Shown here: positions 23,761 to 34,889 of the stretch, one piece after another
Numbering within the stretch: the first letter of the stretch is position 1
How the letters are laid out: every line of letters starts with the position of its first letter
Origin: Symbiodinium sp. CCMP2592
Taxonomy: Eukaryota; Sar; Dinophyceae; Suessiales; Symbiodiniaceae
Direction of reading: 5' to 3'
Assembly (NCBI GenBank): GCA_905221615.1
Contig: CAJNDT010001313.1
Coordinates: forward strand, 766,501 to 830,500
DNA length: 64,000 nt
Translations under genes and position numbers: made by a program
Notes under the pieces: model-generated
Database searches by the model: none
The model's input: only the letters and a program-made list of their open reading frames with translations
What the model was told of the DNA's origin: nothing

Positions 23761-23764
23761 TTAC

Positions 23765-23885
23765 ACCGCAGGTTCTAGCCTTAGGGGTACTTAGAAACGA
23801 TTTTTAATTTTGGTTATTACAATCCCTAAGAAACAGCAAAAATTATCGTTTTTGCTAGGGTTCTAAGTTCAGTATAGTAGTCTCT
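23765..23885. mobile_element. Palindromic element
   Basis: GGTTCTAGCCTTAGGGGTAC and AACGATTTTTAATTTTGG on the left are mirrored imperfectly by AAAATTATCGTTTTTGC and TAGGGTTCTAAG on the right. Confidence 0.6.
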
Positions 23886-24038
23886 TCAAGAATATCCACA
23901 AAGAGCCTAAGGATACTAACCTACAGTCTCCCAAATATAGTAGCTTTTTTTTCTATCGGTCCATGGGCTCTTCGTGTTTTCGCACTTTGGAGTCGGAGGA
24001 GTCGGGTCTAAACCCTACACCCTTGCACCCTAAACCCT

Positions 24039-24238
24039 ACTTGGAGGATCATGGGACTTAGGGATCTATAGGGTTCCTTAGAAAGGGATCTATAGGGTTT
24101 AGGGATTAGAGTCTACTTGGGAGGATCATGGGACTTAGTAAGTATGGTTATAAGTTCCTTAGTTGGGGTTTTGAGTAGTTATAAGTACAGTTATCCTAAT
24201 TATAACCCCGGTTACTAAGTCCCATGAACCTTTAAGTA
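24039..24238. mobile_element. MITE family 1: solo end plus full copy
   Basis: A solo left end (CTACTTGGAGGATCATGGGA) lies at 24039-24062. After GGGATCTATAGGGTTCC motifs comes a full copy at 24113-24238 with one substitution in the right arm (CCCATGAACC). Confidence 0.8.
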
Positions 24239-25400
24239 TACCCTGGGCCCTGAAGGCTGGTTACCTGGCAACTGCACGCAAAACTGCTGACAGCCTGCAG
24301 TCGCCCAAAGGCTTCAAAATCGAAGTCCCAAAGCCCCGCGCAGAGCGTCGCAGCGTCCAAACCCCAGGACCCCAAAACCATAAACACTAAACCCTAAGCC
24401 CTGAACCCTAGCCTGACTGCAGGATACCTGGCATCAGCAGCATCCAAGGAGAAGGTGCGAGGTCCTAGGACATGCACTCAGTTCGCATATAAATGGGGGT
24501 TTCCGAAAATTAGGGGTACCTTAGTTGGTGGAACAATAATAAGGATCCTAATTTTTTTTGGGTACTATACTAGGGTCCCCTATTTTCGGAAACTCCCAAC
24601 TCATCTGCGGCTAGTTCAAAGTGTGGCGGTGCGGGTGAGGGTCAAGGATTGGACTGCCGGACTGCACTGGTCAGGACTCTGCTGTCCGTCTAAGTAAGCT
24701 CAAAGGGGAAAAGGAGGGACCCTTAATGGGACCCCTGCCCCATAATGGGCTATATAGTGGGTATATAATAGCTATATTAAGGGTATATACCTAGGCGTCC
24801 TTATTAAGGGTCCCTCCTTTTACCCTTGGATAATCATACACCGTTCAGCTGACAGGTCTCAGCCGCCCGCAACCTTTAGCTTGCTTGCACAGTCCCAGGA
24901 CTGTTAGCATTAAGTGGGTGATTCTGTTCGGGCCATAGTTCTTTACATTGAGATGGTCGAGTACCTCTAAACGCCAGGCCGAAGAAGAGCAGCAGGCTGT
25001 GTCGAAGGAGTCCGTGAAGGAGAAGGAGGGCTGATACATGAAGTAGTTCGATTGGCATCTCCAGGCCAACAGGGCATCACAGCTTCGACCGGAAAGGCTC
25101 CGCCATGGCACATAGTAAACATCTGCTAGCGATCAGTGCACGTACGCATACAAACATCCTTTCTGATCATGACGGCTATGACGATGATACTCAAGACGTC
25201 CATGCTTGGCATCTTCTGTAGAGCTGGTCACTGCAGAGCCAGGGCCATATTGCGAAGATACCCCGAGGTTCCTGGACAGTTTCACAAGCAGACCTCCAAT
25301 TCGCCATTGCATGCCCAGGCCCACGAGATCATTCAAAGCATTGACTTCCGAGCTATAATTTCAATATCCATATGTATACACATATAAATAAGTGTTTTTT
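24239..25400. other. Intergenic DNA with family-2 copy and a TATATA-rich palindrome
   Basis: A family-2 copy lies at 24492-24600, with the left half altered (TTAGTTGGTGGAACAATAA). A palindrome at 24705-24832 has arms AAAAGGAGGGACCCTTAATG and TTAAGGGTCCCTCCTTTTA around a TATATA-rich centre. 24840-25400 shows nothing recognisable. Confidence 0.6.
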
Positions 25401-25424
25401 ATATGCATACATAGGTAAATACCT

Positions 25425-25521
25425 ACCAACGTACCGAAGCACCCAAGCACCTACGTACCTACATACCTACGTACATTCATAATTACATACATACATACAT
25501 ACATACAGACATACATGCACA

Positions 25522-25566
<45 letters not shown>

Positions 25567-25670
25567 GCATACATACATGCATACATACTTACACATACGT
25601 ATGTAGGCATGGTTACATGTACACATGTACACATGTACACATGCATATATGTATTTATGTATATCTGTAC

Positions 25671-25707
<37 letters not shown>

Positions 25708-25765
25708 GACATGTATGCACACAGGTATATGTGTACATGTGTATATAGTAATATGGATGCGCACA
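25425..25765. repeat. Compound ACAT/TA/GTAT microsatellite
   Basis: CCTAC/ACAT repeats, a (TA)n run at about 25525-25562, ACATGTAC repeats, a second (TA)n run at 25676-25702 and TATG repeats. The I-Y-I-Y and H-T-Y-I open frames on both strands are produced by it. Confidence 0.95.
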
Positions 25766-26735
25766 CATGCGCACATCCCTTCTTGCCTACTGATTCGCAG
25801 CACCATTTCAATTAGACTTGCATGAGGTTCCCAGGCACAGGCTACATGATGTCTTGTCCAATTGAGGCCTGGAAGCTGTAGGCTTACTGTTTAGAGTTTA
25901 GGTCTTCGGGTTTTAGTGTTTGGGGTGTAGGGCTTTGGGGGGTACTGGTTAGGGTTTCGGACGTGATATGTGACCTACTAGCTTTCGTTACACCCCCACA
26001 AGCCCAGCCCTGCCGCGTCTCCGACCCGAGCCTTGTTTGCGCATTAGCTCCATGATCTCCGCCGCACGCGGCTCAAAGCATCCCAGCATTCAAGAGAAGT
26101 CGTCGATACAGTAGGTTCTTACATTTGTCCACTTCCCCGCTGTCCGTTGGATACAGAACAGTTATAGCTTGTGCTCTGCAGCGGGGTAGGGCCTTTGGCT
26201 CGTTGGAACAGATCGTGGCGTCTTCAACTCTTGCGCGATGTGTGCGATCCTGTAGGTTTATTGGCTTTAGGATGGTCCGTAGATTCGAGGATTTCTGGGT
26301 TTCAGGTTCCCTGATAGCCATGGCGTCGTCTGAATCTGGATGGCAGCTGCGGTTTCGAGCTCAGGGTTTGAAGGGCCTTGAGGCCTTGAGGGGCCTTGCG
26401 GGTTCAGGTTTAGGAGTTAAAAGTTTAGGGTTTAGGAGCTTTGAGGACTTTTGGCAACTCAATGCGTAGGAGGCTTCGAAAGCTTCGGGCTAGGATTCTG
26501 CAGCTTCTAGCCGCATCTTCGACACGAGTGTCAGATCAGGGGGTGCTTCACGACTCCAAGCAGGCAGATGTGATACCTACTGAGGTTCAAGCAAGTTGAA
26601 GCTCCTATCAATAGTGCTCGCACGGGCTTTCGGCTATGTTGGGGGTCAGTGTGGGTGCGAGTGGCGGGGGTTGGAATAGAGTATTTCCTGTTTTGTTAGT
26701 GAGCTGGATTACCGCTGCAGGCTGGGATTTCAACC
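25766..26735. other. Intergenic DNA, nothing recognised
   Basis: Weak TTTAGGG-like motifs occur at 25890-25960 and 26400-26450. Open frames at 26073-26469 lack domain features. Confidence 0.4.
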
Positions 26736-26920
26736 GTGGCATGCATGTATGTACGTGCGCATGTATGTATGAATGCATGTATGTGTGCCTGTATGTATGT
26801 ACGTATGTATGTATGTATGTCTGTAGGTATGTATGTAACGTATGTATGTATGTACCTATGTATGTATGTGTGCATATACATATATACACACATATATGTG
26901 AACATATATGTAGAGAATAT
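26736..26920. repeat. (GTAT)n microsatellite
   Basis: Imperfect GTATGTAT repeats pass into TATATACACACATATA. The associated open frames are artefacts of the repeat. Confidence 0.9.
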
Positions 26921-27492
26921 TGAAGAAGCACAGTTGCAGAGATTCAAGGCTATTAGAGCTTGAAATGTGGGCATTGGCGCCATGAGTTCAAGCTTCGGGG
27001 GTGGCTGTAGCAGTCTCTAGCCTTCGTGCCGCTGCCAAGATTTACAGAGAGGTTGTTGAGCGTCTATCCTTTTAGAGGTGATAAGGGTGTTGGCTCGACA
27101 GGCACCACGCACAACAGCCAGAGTGTCGACTATGAGCGACGGGCTTGCAATAACTATCGAGGCCTCCTCAGCCCGGGTCATACGGTCATAGTACATGCAG
27201 CCATCAAAGCACACCTGGGCATCCGAATCTTTGCAGTAGGAACGGGTTACTGCGACTCCCCTAAACCTCATGCGTTTGTTCCTCTACGCGTCTTGGTTTA
27301 AAAGGCCTCTTACGCTTCCTGCCACAGCCCTGTCCACGCGCCCACGATGTCCACCCAAGAAGCCCTGCTCCATCGTAAATAGTTATTGCCAATCCCATTT
27401 TGGGAGCTTCTTGTAATAATCACAGTAACTATGATAGAACAATGATACTTAAAACAAGCCCCCCAAAAATAGGATAAAAAGATAGTATGATA
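26921..27492. other. Intergenic DNA, nothing recognised
   Basis: No repeat family member and no coding signal. An AT-rich stretch lies at 27380-27490. Confidence 0.4.
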
Positions 27493-27599
27493 TATGGGTG
27501 GTTGTCAACATTACGGTCCCTTCTTGGGTTCCCAATATAGTGGGCACCTAATCTTTAGGGTACCCAAAAAGGGGACCTTAATTTTGACCACCACCCATA
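27493..27599. mobile_element. MITE-like family 4 palindrome, copy 2
   Basis: ATGGGTGGTTGTCAACATTA and TAATTTTGACCACCACCCAT are near-complementary arms around GGTCCC..GGGACC and a TAGTGGGCACC core. It matches the copy at 1794-1895. Confidence 0.8.
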
Positions 27600-27684
27600 C
27601 GATCATCTCTCGCGCTTCTGGCTCGGTAGCCATAGTTCGGCACTGCGAGCCGGGCCTCCTTCGAGGACCCGAGGGCTTTGGGAT

Positions 27685-27885
27685 CCCAGAGACTCCAACA
27701 TCCCTTAAATTAAAGATTATGCCTGAGTGTAACTTATATAGTAGGATCCCTAATTAAGGAATATACCTTAACTTATAGTAGGATCCCTAACTAAAGAATA
27801 TAACTTAACTTGTAGTAGGACCCCTAATATGATCTAAGGTATTTTCAAATGGTTTAAGGTATATTCCTTAATTAAGGGATACTGG
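27685..27885. repeat. AT-rich palindrome with triplicated core
   Basis: AACTTATA(G)TAGGATCCCTAA recurs three times (about 27728, 27770 and 27810). The flanks TCCCTTAAATTAAAG and TTCCTTAATTAAGGGATACT are inverted relatives. Confidence 0.65.
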
Positions 27886-28307
27886 AGTCTCTTGGATGTT
27901 TGTGTGCAGCGTGTCGGCACATCTGAGTCGAGGGCGTACTGGAATGGTAGTAGGGTTAACGTCAGAGTTTAGGGTCGAGGCGCCTACACCCTAAACCCTA
28001 ACCTATTATTATTTTAGGTAACTAGAGCCTTAGTTTAGGAACCTGATTAAGAAGCCTTGAGCCTATAATTCCAAAATAATCCGGTTCATATAAGGGACCC
28101 CTAATAAAGGCACAAGGTTTCTTAATCAGATTCCTACATGAGTGCATTGTGGAAGGTGCCCTAAACCCTAAACCCTTACAGTACCTCATTAGTGCATTAT
28201 AGAAAACTGCCCTAAACCCTAAACCCTTACCTCATTAGTGCATTATAGAAAATTGCCCTAAACCCTAAACCCTACTTTTTGGGTAACTGGAGCCCTAGGG
28301 CAAAAGC
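27886..28307. repeat. Palindromic segment and CCCTAAA-linked direct repeats
   Basis: A palindromic segment lies at 28010-28135 (TTAGGAACCTGATTAAGAA / TTTCTTAATCAGATTCCTA). GCCCTAAACCCTAAACCCTTA plus CCTCATTAGTGCATTATAGA then repeats three times at 28155-28275. Confidence 0.7.
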
Positions 28308-28392
28308 CAGAAAGTTGGAATATGATTACCCTAACCCTTCTATGGTAAATTATAGGGTATCCTACCATGAAACCATATTCCAACTTTCTGTG
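28308..28392. mobile_element. Palindromic element family 6, copy 2
   Basis: CAGAAAGTTGGAATATGATT and AACCATATTCCAACTTTCTG are inverted arms. Same family as 13020-13109, with the same GGTATCCTACCATGAAACC interior in opposite orientation. Confidence 0.8.
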
Positions 28393-29760
28393 GTTTCCTG
28401 TAGGGCATTGTGGAAGCTGCGAGACCAGTCTCCTCATCCCTTCCGGACTCCGAAAGCTCCAGAGGAGCGATGGCCGAGCGTCGCCGTGGCGGTACGGGAG
28501 GCCACACACTCAAATCCAAGTATATTATGATTGCATCTGATGGTAGATTACTAAAGTCCAAGTATATTGTAATATATTAATAGTATATTATGGTAGATTA
28601 GTAGATTATCGTTTATTATAATAGGAGAAGGTACATCATAAGCTATTATCTATACTCCCGTCCCATAAGCGCTTGAGAATGTCACAAGCCCTCCTTGTGA
28701 ACGAGACGGTGCAGATGCTATGGAGATGCTCATATGGCTAGGTCTTCGACGTTAGCTTGAAACTCATTCCGCAGGGAATATGGGACTCGGCTTGGAGATA
28801 GTATTTTGGTGCCATAGCTCAAGCTTGCTGAGGTTTTTGCTGTCCCAAAAGAGGCCACAGACTGGTCTAAGAAGTTCAGTTTTCCTGCATGAAATGCTCG
28901 AAAATGTGTTCCTTTAAAGGGGTGCTTTGAAAGGGGTCTAAAGGGAATCTATAGTAGGGTTGTATGATATACAGGGGCCGTAATAATTAGAACAGGGTTT
29001 CGGCGTATATTATACAATGATTAACCGTGATAAGGAACCCCCAAAATCCTATTCTAGTTTTTTTTTGGCCCCTACATTAGATCCGCCCCTTCTGCTGCAG
29101 ATGGCGCGAAAAGCGCGGACGGGCAGAAAGAGCTTTCTGTCATTGCCCTTCAGATGCAATGCCCAGCGCTAGTGAGCTGCAAGCTGATTCGGTCAGGGGT
29201 TATTTTTTCATGTGGGGATGGGAATCCCTAAACCCTAAACCTAGACCCTAAAAGAAATCACAAGACCCTAAACCCTAACCAGCAGTTACTTGCATGGTTC
29301 AGGGTTCGGAGATGGGAGCTTTGCCACTAAGAGGCGAAGATTGAGAGAAGTTTGCGGCTTGATCATCTAGGTATGTCTTAGAAGGGGCCCCCACCCTGTA
29401 ATAGTGGTAAAATAGGAATATAATAGGGCCCTAATATAATCCTTATAGTCACTATTACAGGGTGCGGGCAGCTTCTAAGGTATGTCCTGATTGTGCATAC
29501 CTAGCCTTGCCTGACATGCCGACGAGACAGGCAATCGGCTGAAGTATTGTATTATACTGTAAATATCAGCTTGCAACTCCATCTTCTTATGTCGAATTCC
29601 GTGTTGCTCCGCTCGAAACTTCGATACATAAACCGCGTTAGGGTGCGGGTTTAAGGCTGTGGGTTTCGGGTTTAGGATTCAGGGTTCATTTCGGGTTTCG
29701 GGGTTTGGTTCCAGGGTATGTAGGATAGGGCTTGCTGCGGGTGAAGGTCAGCTTGAACTA
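28393..29760. other. Intergenic DNA with family-3 copy and a palindrome
   Basis: The A/T-rich 28510-28660 has AAGTCCAAGTATATT repeated. A family-3 copy lies at 28970-29074. A palindrome at 29368-29493 has arms AGGTATGTCTTAGAAGGGGC / GCAGCTTCTAAGGTATGTCC, with CACCCTGTAATAGTG mirrored by CACTATTACAGGGTG. No gene is supported. Confidence 0.55.
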
Positions 29761-29762
29761 AG

Positions 29763-29872
29763 TCTACACCCTAAACCCTAAACCCTAAACCCCTAAACCC
29801 TAAACCCCTAAACCCTAAACCCTAAACCCTAAACCCTAAACCCTAAACCCCTAAACCCTAAACCCTAAACAG
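29763..29872 (-). repeat. CCCTAAA array
   Basis: About 15 units of CCCTAAA/CCCCTAAA with few errors. It is one of the cleanest tracts of this orientation in the window. Confidence 0.95.
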
Positions 29873-29995
29873 CCCCAAAACTCCCACAACTCCCAGAGCT
29901 GCCAAGGTTAGTATAGAAGCTTGAATGGTTACCAAAACTGGTCCTTGAAATGTCTTCTTCTGGCTTTGGTCACCCTATTCTCATCATTGAGGCCC

Positions 29996-30215
29996 CTACT
30001 TAAAGCATCACGGGACTCAGTAATTGGGGTTATAATTAAAGAGTAACTATACTTATAACCCCAATTAAGGTACTTATAACCTTACAGTACTTCCTGAGTC
30101 CCATGATCCTCCAAGTAGACCCTAATCCCTGAACCCTGTAGATCCCTTTAAGGAACCCTATAGATCCCTTTAAGGAGCCCTTTAAGGAACCTTACTAAGT
30201 CCCATGATCCTTTGC
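29996..30215. mobile_element. MITE family 1 copy with long tail
   Basis: The copy at 29996-30118 is followed by GACCCTAATCCCTGAACCC, two CTATAGATCCCTTTAAGGA units and a solo TTACTAAGTCCCATGATCC end. The same composite recurs at 57575-57793 and 62616-62805, so element plus tail moves or is copied as a unit. Confidence 0.85.
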
Positions 30216-30326
30216 GTATACTAGGTGCCCACGTACAATGAGACAGAGAACATCCGGCCGCTGGCAGAGCGACTCTTCAAGGCGACCAAGGCGCTGCCCA
30301 GGGCTTCTTGCTCCTCGGTTTCCCTT

Positions 30327-30656
30327 CCTTGGAGGACCATGGGACTTAGTAAGCAAGGTCATAAGTACCATAATTGGGGTTATAAGTATAGTTACCTTAA
30401 AAGAAACCCTAAACCCTAAACCGTTTAGGGTTTAGGGGAACAAGGTTTCGGGTTCAGGGTTCGTCCTTGTAGGTTTAGGGTTTGGAGCTCAATATCGGTG
30501 GGCTTGTAAGATCTAGAAGAAGTTCTGGGGTTATCGAAAGTTTACTTGGAGGGTCATGGGACTTAGTAAGTCGGTTTATAAGTACCTTGACTCGGGTTTT
30601 AAGTATAGTTACCCCAATTATAACCCAAGTTACTAAGTCCCGTGATCCTTCAAGTA
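30327..30656. mobile_element. MITE family 1: half copy and full copy
   Basis: A left half at 30327-30401 (CCTTGGAGGACCATGGGACT) is cut off at AGTTACCTTAAAAGAAACCC and joined to CCCTAAA/TTTAGGG motifs. A full copy is at 30543-30656. Confidence 0.8.
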
Positions 30657-31688
30657 CCAACAGGAGGAATGAGGCTCTAGCTACGGAATGCAGGGTTCAG
30701 TCAGGCTGTCACCCCCTTTTGAGTAGCGTTCTGGGACTGGAGCCGTCGCTTCTTGTGGCTGTGTGGCTTTAGGAGTTAGGGTGGGGGTTGACGGAGCAGA
30801 ATTCGGTGATCAGAGGCGCGACATGACAGCACAGAGGAATGTAAACCCTGCAGGATGCGGGGAGGACTCTTGCAATCGAGTCTGCTAGTGAGGGTGTTTG
30901 TATATGAGCCCTTGGGGTCGGGTTCCTCCTGGAAGTGAGTTCGGATATGTCGGATGTGTTGCAAGCTTCATCCGAAATTCAAAGATGTATCGGCGTTTGC
31001 TGACCAGGGTTGTGTCGGCTGGAGTCCCTCCATGGAGCTTGTTTTGTATACAAGCTCACAATATGTAGCGTCTTCTAAGCTGACAACTTCATAGAAACAG
31101 AGCCGCTTCCATGCTTATCGTATAGAATTGCACTGTACTCTCTTGCTGTACTTCATAGTTAATAGTAATGGTGGTAATAATAGTAACACTAGTAAGACTA
31201 ACACGTAGTAATAGTACTTCGGAACAAAGCCTCCGCTGCTTGTTTGTATAGGAGGCTGGCTTGACGGTCGAGCGGGGAGCCAAGAGAGCTTTGAACTTTG
31301 AACGTCAAACGCTTTTGTTGGCATCATCCTCAAGGTGTATCATGAGGTTTGTAGAGCTGGTGATCACCATCATGTTATCTTGAGGATTCAGGGTGTAGTT
31401 AGTAATCATCTTTCCATCATAAGTTTAGGTTTAGGGGCTTCAATCAGCTGCAGCAAATCATCATCCTCAGCACCCTTGTGAGTCAAGCCTTCGACTACCA
31501 TTAGCATCTGAGTCTTTGGTAGCAAAAGCGCTTTCTCGTCCGTAGATACTCGACTACAACATAGCCCAGAACAAATCATCCAATCATAGAACACACGTAG
31601 CGAACCCGTGCAGCCTTGTAGTTGAATCCTACAGTGGGAACATATTCGGACTAATGCATGGAGGAATTCTGAAACGGTTGCAGAGATT
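30657..31688. other. Intergenic DNA at the edge of the repeat landscape
   Basis: No MITE or TTTAGGG tract. Open frames on the minus strand at 31089-31594 are serine/leucine-rich without recognisable motifs. Confidence 0.4.
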
Positions 31689-31689
31689 C

Positions 31690-32111
31690 GAAAATAGTTG
31701 CAGCGTCCTAAGACATCCGAATCGGGTTTGGGAAATCTTATGTTTTAGGTAAGTGGGGGCTACAAGGGTATACCGTTGCTAAGTTCAGGGCAACACAGAA
31801 GGGGGCAACACTTTGGAAAGGCAAGACCCGACCCTTCGCCCGAAGTTCGTCGAACCCCGCCGGCGTTCGCCGAACCCTCGCCGAACACCTCCCCTCCTTC
31901 GAAAATAGTTGCAGCGTCCTAAGACATCCGAATCGGGTTTGGGAAATCTTATGTTTTAGGTAAGTGGGGGCTACAAGGGTATACCGTTGCTAAGTTCAGG
32001 GCAACACAGAAGGGGGCAACACTTTGGAAAGGCAAGACCCGACCCTTCGCCCGAAGTTCGTCGAACCCCGCCGGCGTTCGCCGAACCCTCGCCGAACACC
32101 TCCCCTCCTTC
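31690..32111 (+). repeat. Exact-looking 211-bp tandem duplication; left boundary repeat
   Basis: Units at 31690-31900 and 31901-32111 appear identical by eye, starting GAAAATAGTTGCAGCGTCCT and ending CACCTCCCCTCCTTC. Each unit holds CACAGAAGGGGGCAAC, then about 22 bp further ACCCTTCGCCCGAAGTTCGT, then several TTCG(C/T)CGAA palindromes. The same two motifs with the same spacing occur in reverse complement at 56855-56910. This may be one terminus of a large element, or simply a dispersed repeat. A duplication so exact next to a scaffold gap could also be an assembly artefact. Confidence 0.85.
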
Positions 32112-32590
32112 GAACCTTTATTATTAAATTCTAATATTATTAATATTAATTAATACTAATAATACTAATAATAACTAATTAATATTCATTTAATTATAAT
32201 TAATATTAATATTAATATTAATAATACGAATACTAATATAATACTAATAATACTAATACTAATATAATAATACTACTAATAATAACTACTAATACTAATA
32301 TTTATGCTAATACTAATTTGTTTAATACTAATACTAATAAAATCCTAATACTAATGTTACATAAATTATTATTATATTTAAATTTATTTAAATACTAGTA
32401 CTTATGATACTGATATTTCAATATAATTTGTAACAACAGAACTAATAATACTAATACACTAATTAAATTAGTAATTAAATATTACTAATACTAGTATTAT
32501 TAATGATGTATTAGATACAAATATTTATTAAGTCTCATATTAATAATTTTAGTAATATTTATATTCAAAAAATACAAAGGTGAAATTACA
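32112..32590. repeat. AT-rich TAATA/ACTAATA low-complexity tract
   Basis: Almost only A and T, built from TAATATTAATA, ACTAATA and TAATAATACT variants. There is an abrupt change from the GC-balanced repeat unit upstream. No coding content. Confidence 0.95.
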
Positions 32591-33357
32591 ATGAATGTGA
32601 AAAACTAATAAACTAAAAAGTATTAGCAATAATGTGCATACTTTAACCTTATCACGAATGGCTCATAGTATAATAGATTTGCATTCGAAGCCTTAATGGC
32701 TTGTATTCTTAGTCATAGATGAATAATATGGGAACCCTGTCATGAACAATTAACTTGCAGAATACTTGTTAGTGTGCTGTTCAGAGTTACTAATTGATAA
32801 TCAATGTCCATACAGGACATTGTCAATAAAGTATATTGTTTGTTAGCTATTTCTTATTATTCAATTTGTGATACTATCGCTAGTGGTAACAATTTAAACA
32901 ATAATTTTTAAATAACTCATCATCAGCACACTATTTCTCACAGGGGCCTGCCTATCACCGGTACGATCCCAATTCATATTCTAATAGTAGCAATAATAAA
33001 AAAACTCAGTTTCCTGATTGCTTAATTTGGACGCAGAACATGTGTGTCCTGGATATGCATCTATTTTCTTTGAGTGGTTCTGTATAATAATTAAGCAGCT
33101 TTATGAACTTGTGTATGATATGATGTCAACACTAATCAAAACATACTGCCGTATAAGTGATGAATAATTAAATACACACTTTGACTTAGCTAGATTATTC
33201 GTGGTTTTGCTTGTTGTAACACTGAATACTGGCTAACAAGAACAATAGTACTATTTTATAATCAGCAGGTTTCACCAAGATTGAGTACAATAATATCACG
33301 ATCATCCCTCTGCTTGTAACCAGAAAGAATAAACAACAGTTGAGTCGAAAGAACAAA
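32591..33357. other. AT-rich, non-repetitive segment before the gap
   Basis: About 770 bp of A+T-rich but complex sequence, with no open frame of note, no TTTAGGG and no MITE. Its composition differs from every other part of the window. Its origin is unknown: it could be the inner end of a mobile element, foreign or organelle-derived DNA, or a late-replicating spacer. Confidence 0.5.
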
Positions 33358-33457
33358 NNNNNNNNNNNNNNNNNNNNNNNNNNNNNNNNNNNNNNNNNNN
33401 NNNNNNNNNNNNNNNNNNNNNNNNNNNNNNNNNNNNNNNNNNNNNNNNNNNNNNNNN
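33358..33457. other. Scaffold gap (100 N)
   Basis: Exactly 100 N, a conventional placeholder for a gap of unknown size. The downstream coding sequence is already open at the gap edge, so the 5' part of the pol ORF is missing from the assembly. Confidence 1.
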
Positions 33458-33461
33458 TTGG

Positions 33462-34685
33462 ATGGCCGTCCAGCTCTCGAAGAAGATCGAGGTCAAGGAA
33501 GGAGAGCTTAGCAGGAACCTGGCTTTTGTGGGGTCCGCTACCAAGGCCCCACGGGTGGTTGTGGAGTTGTACTCCTCCCACCGGCCCTTTTGTGTCAAGT
33601 CACATTCCGTGCGGACTTGCCGGGTTAAGGTGTCCGCGTCCGGGGTTTCTGGTCCCCTCAGCCTCGGTTCTTTCCCTGTGCTGTCGGACAAGGACAGCCC
33701 GGAGAGTCAGAGAGAAAAGCTGGCCTTGGCGGCCAGGGATGGCGCCGTGCTCTGCGAGTTCGGCGTCACGCCAGCTCTTCGCACGGCTTGGCACGAGGCT
33801 CAACGGAGAGATCCGTCCCTTACGGCTTCGGTCAAGAAGCCGGAAGCCCCTTTCAAGCTTGGCTCGGACGGAGTCTTGGAGAGGGAAGTGACCATCAAGA
33901 CTGGCCAGACTGTGGTCGTCCCGGTCGTCCCGAACGGTATCGCCGGGCCCAATGGCGTCACGTGGCGGAAGTCATGCTACATGACTGTGCATTGTGGCCT
34001 CCTGGGGGCGCACCGTTCGGCGGAGGTCACGTTCCGTCTCCTTGAAAGGGCCGTCTGGTGGCCAGGAAGGGAACCAGACGTTAAGTTGTGGGTGTCCAAA
34101 TGCCTGGCGTGTGTTAAGGGCAGGGCCCGAGCCACGAAGGTCGAAGCGAAACCTGTCAAATGTCTCGCGGAAGCGTGTTGGCAGGAAGTTTCCGTCGACT
34201 GCGAGGGTCCTAATCGGGAGGACCGCGATGGCTTCCGATACAGTATTACGTACTTTGATTGCCTTAGCCACGCAGTGCTTCTGGCACCCATGAAGACACT
34301 TACGCATACGGATGTGCGTAGGGCATTTCTGCGGTGCGTGCTGAGATCACGCACCCTGCCCCGCCTCATCCGATCTGATCGAGGCACTGAGTTCAAGAAT
34401 GCCATGATGCTGGAGTTGTGCTCCATGCTTGGGACAACTCCGCAGTTCAGTATGGCTCTCAGGCCTTGTGAGATGGGGTCCAACGAGAGGGTCCACCAAG
34501 AGGTCCAGAAGGTTCTGGGGAACCTCATCCGGCATATCGGCGGCTCCATGGAGAACTGGAGCGAATGGCTCATGGTCGCCGAGTATGTGTTGGATAATAC
34601 CCCGGGGGCGCATGGGTACACCCCCAGGGACCTGGAACGGTCCTGGAGCCTCGCCTTGCCGTTGGAGAAGGACGTTCTCCGCTAG
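33462..34685 (+). CDS. Integrase (HHCC + DD35E core), 5' end in gap
   Basis: The continuously open part of the pol frame before TAG has 407 codons. The HHCC motif is H-x6-H-x29-C-x2-C. The core has SVDCEG, IRSDRGTEF and a glutamate in SNERVHQEV, so all three catalytic acids are present and correctly spaced. Integrases of this family insert element cDNA into host chromosomes. The segment before the zinc motif (33462-33980) may be the tail of the preceding domain (RNase H or linker), but I cannot assign it. No start is assigned because the frame is already open at the gap. Confidence 0.85.
   Translation: MAVQLSKKIEVKEGELSRNLAFVGSATKAPRVVVELYSSHRPFCVKSHSVRTCRVKVSASGVSGPLSLGSFPVLSDKDSPESQREKLALAARDGAVLCEFGVTPALRTAWHEAQRRDPSLTASVKKPEAPFKLGSDGVLEREVTIKTGQTVVVPVVPNGIAGPNGVTWRKSCYMTVHCGLLGAHRSAEVTFRLLERAVWWPGREPDVKLWVSKCLACVKGRARATKVEAKPVKCLAEACWQEVSVDCEGPNREDRDGFRYSITYFDCLSHAVLLAPMKTLTHTDVRRAFLRCVLRSRTLPRLIRSDRGTEFKNAMMLELCSMLGTTPQFSMALRPCEMGSNERVHQEVQKVLGNLIRHIGGSMENWSEWLMVAEYVLDNTPGAHGYTPRDLERSWSLALPLEKDVLR
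34683..34685 (+). other. In-frame TAG inside pol
   Basis: The same frame continues open for 1,022 codons after this stop, and the integrase C-terminal domain begins within 50 codons of it. One base change from a glutamine codon would explain it. No pseudoknot or purine-rich readthrough context was recognised by eye. Confidence 0.9.
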
Positions 34686-34889
34686 GCCCTCCAATTCGAG
34701 CCCATCACGGACTGGGCCCGTTCCCAGTTCAAGCAGTTTTCCGACTTGGCGGCCGCTGTGCGGCGCCATTGGGACGCGAGCAGTGAGGCGCGTGCCCGAC
34801 TTGCTAATCGGTCGCGTCGCACAGTTGAGCGCCGCGTGGGGGACAGAGTTGTCTGGAATTCCCCCAAGCCCCGGCCAGAGGGGGCGGGG

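Noticed and set aside
25467..25815. I-Y-I-Y-rich open frames on both strands
   Set aside because: They are products of TA and ACAT microsatellites.
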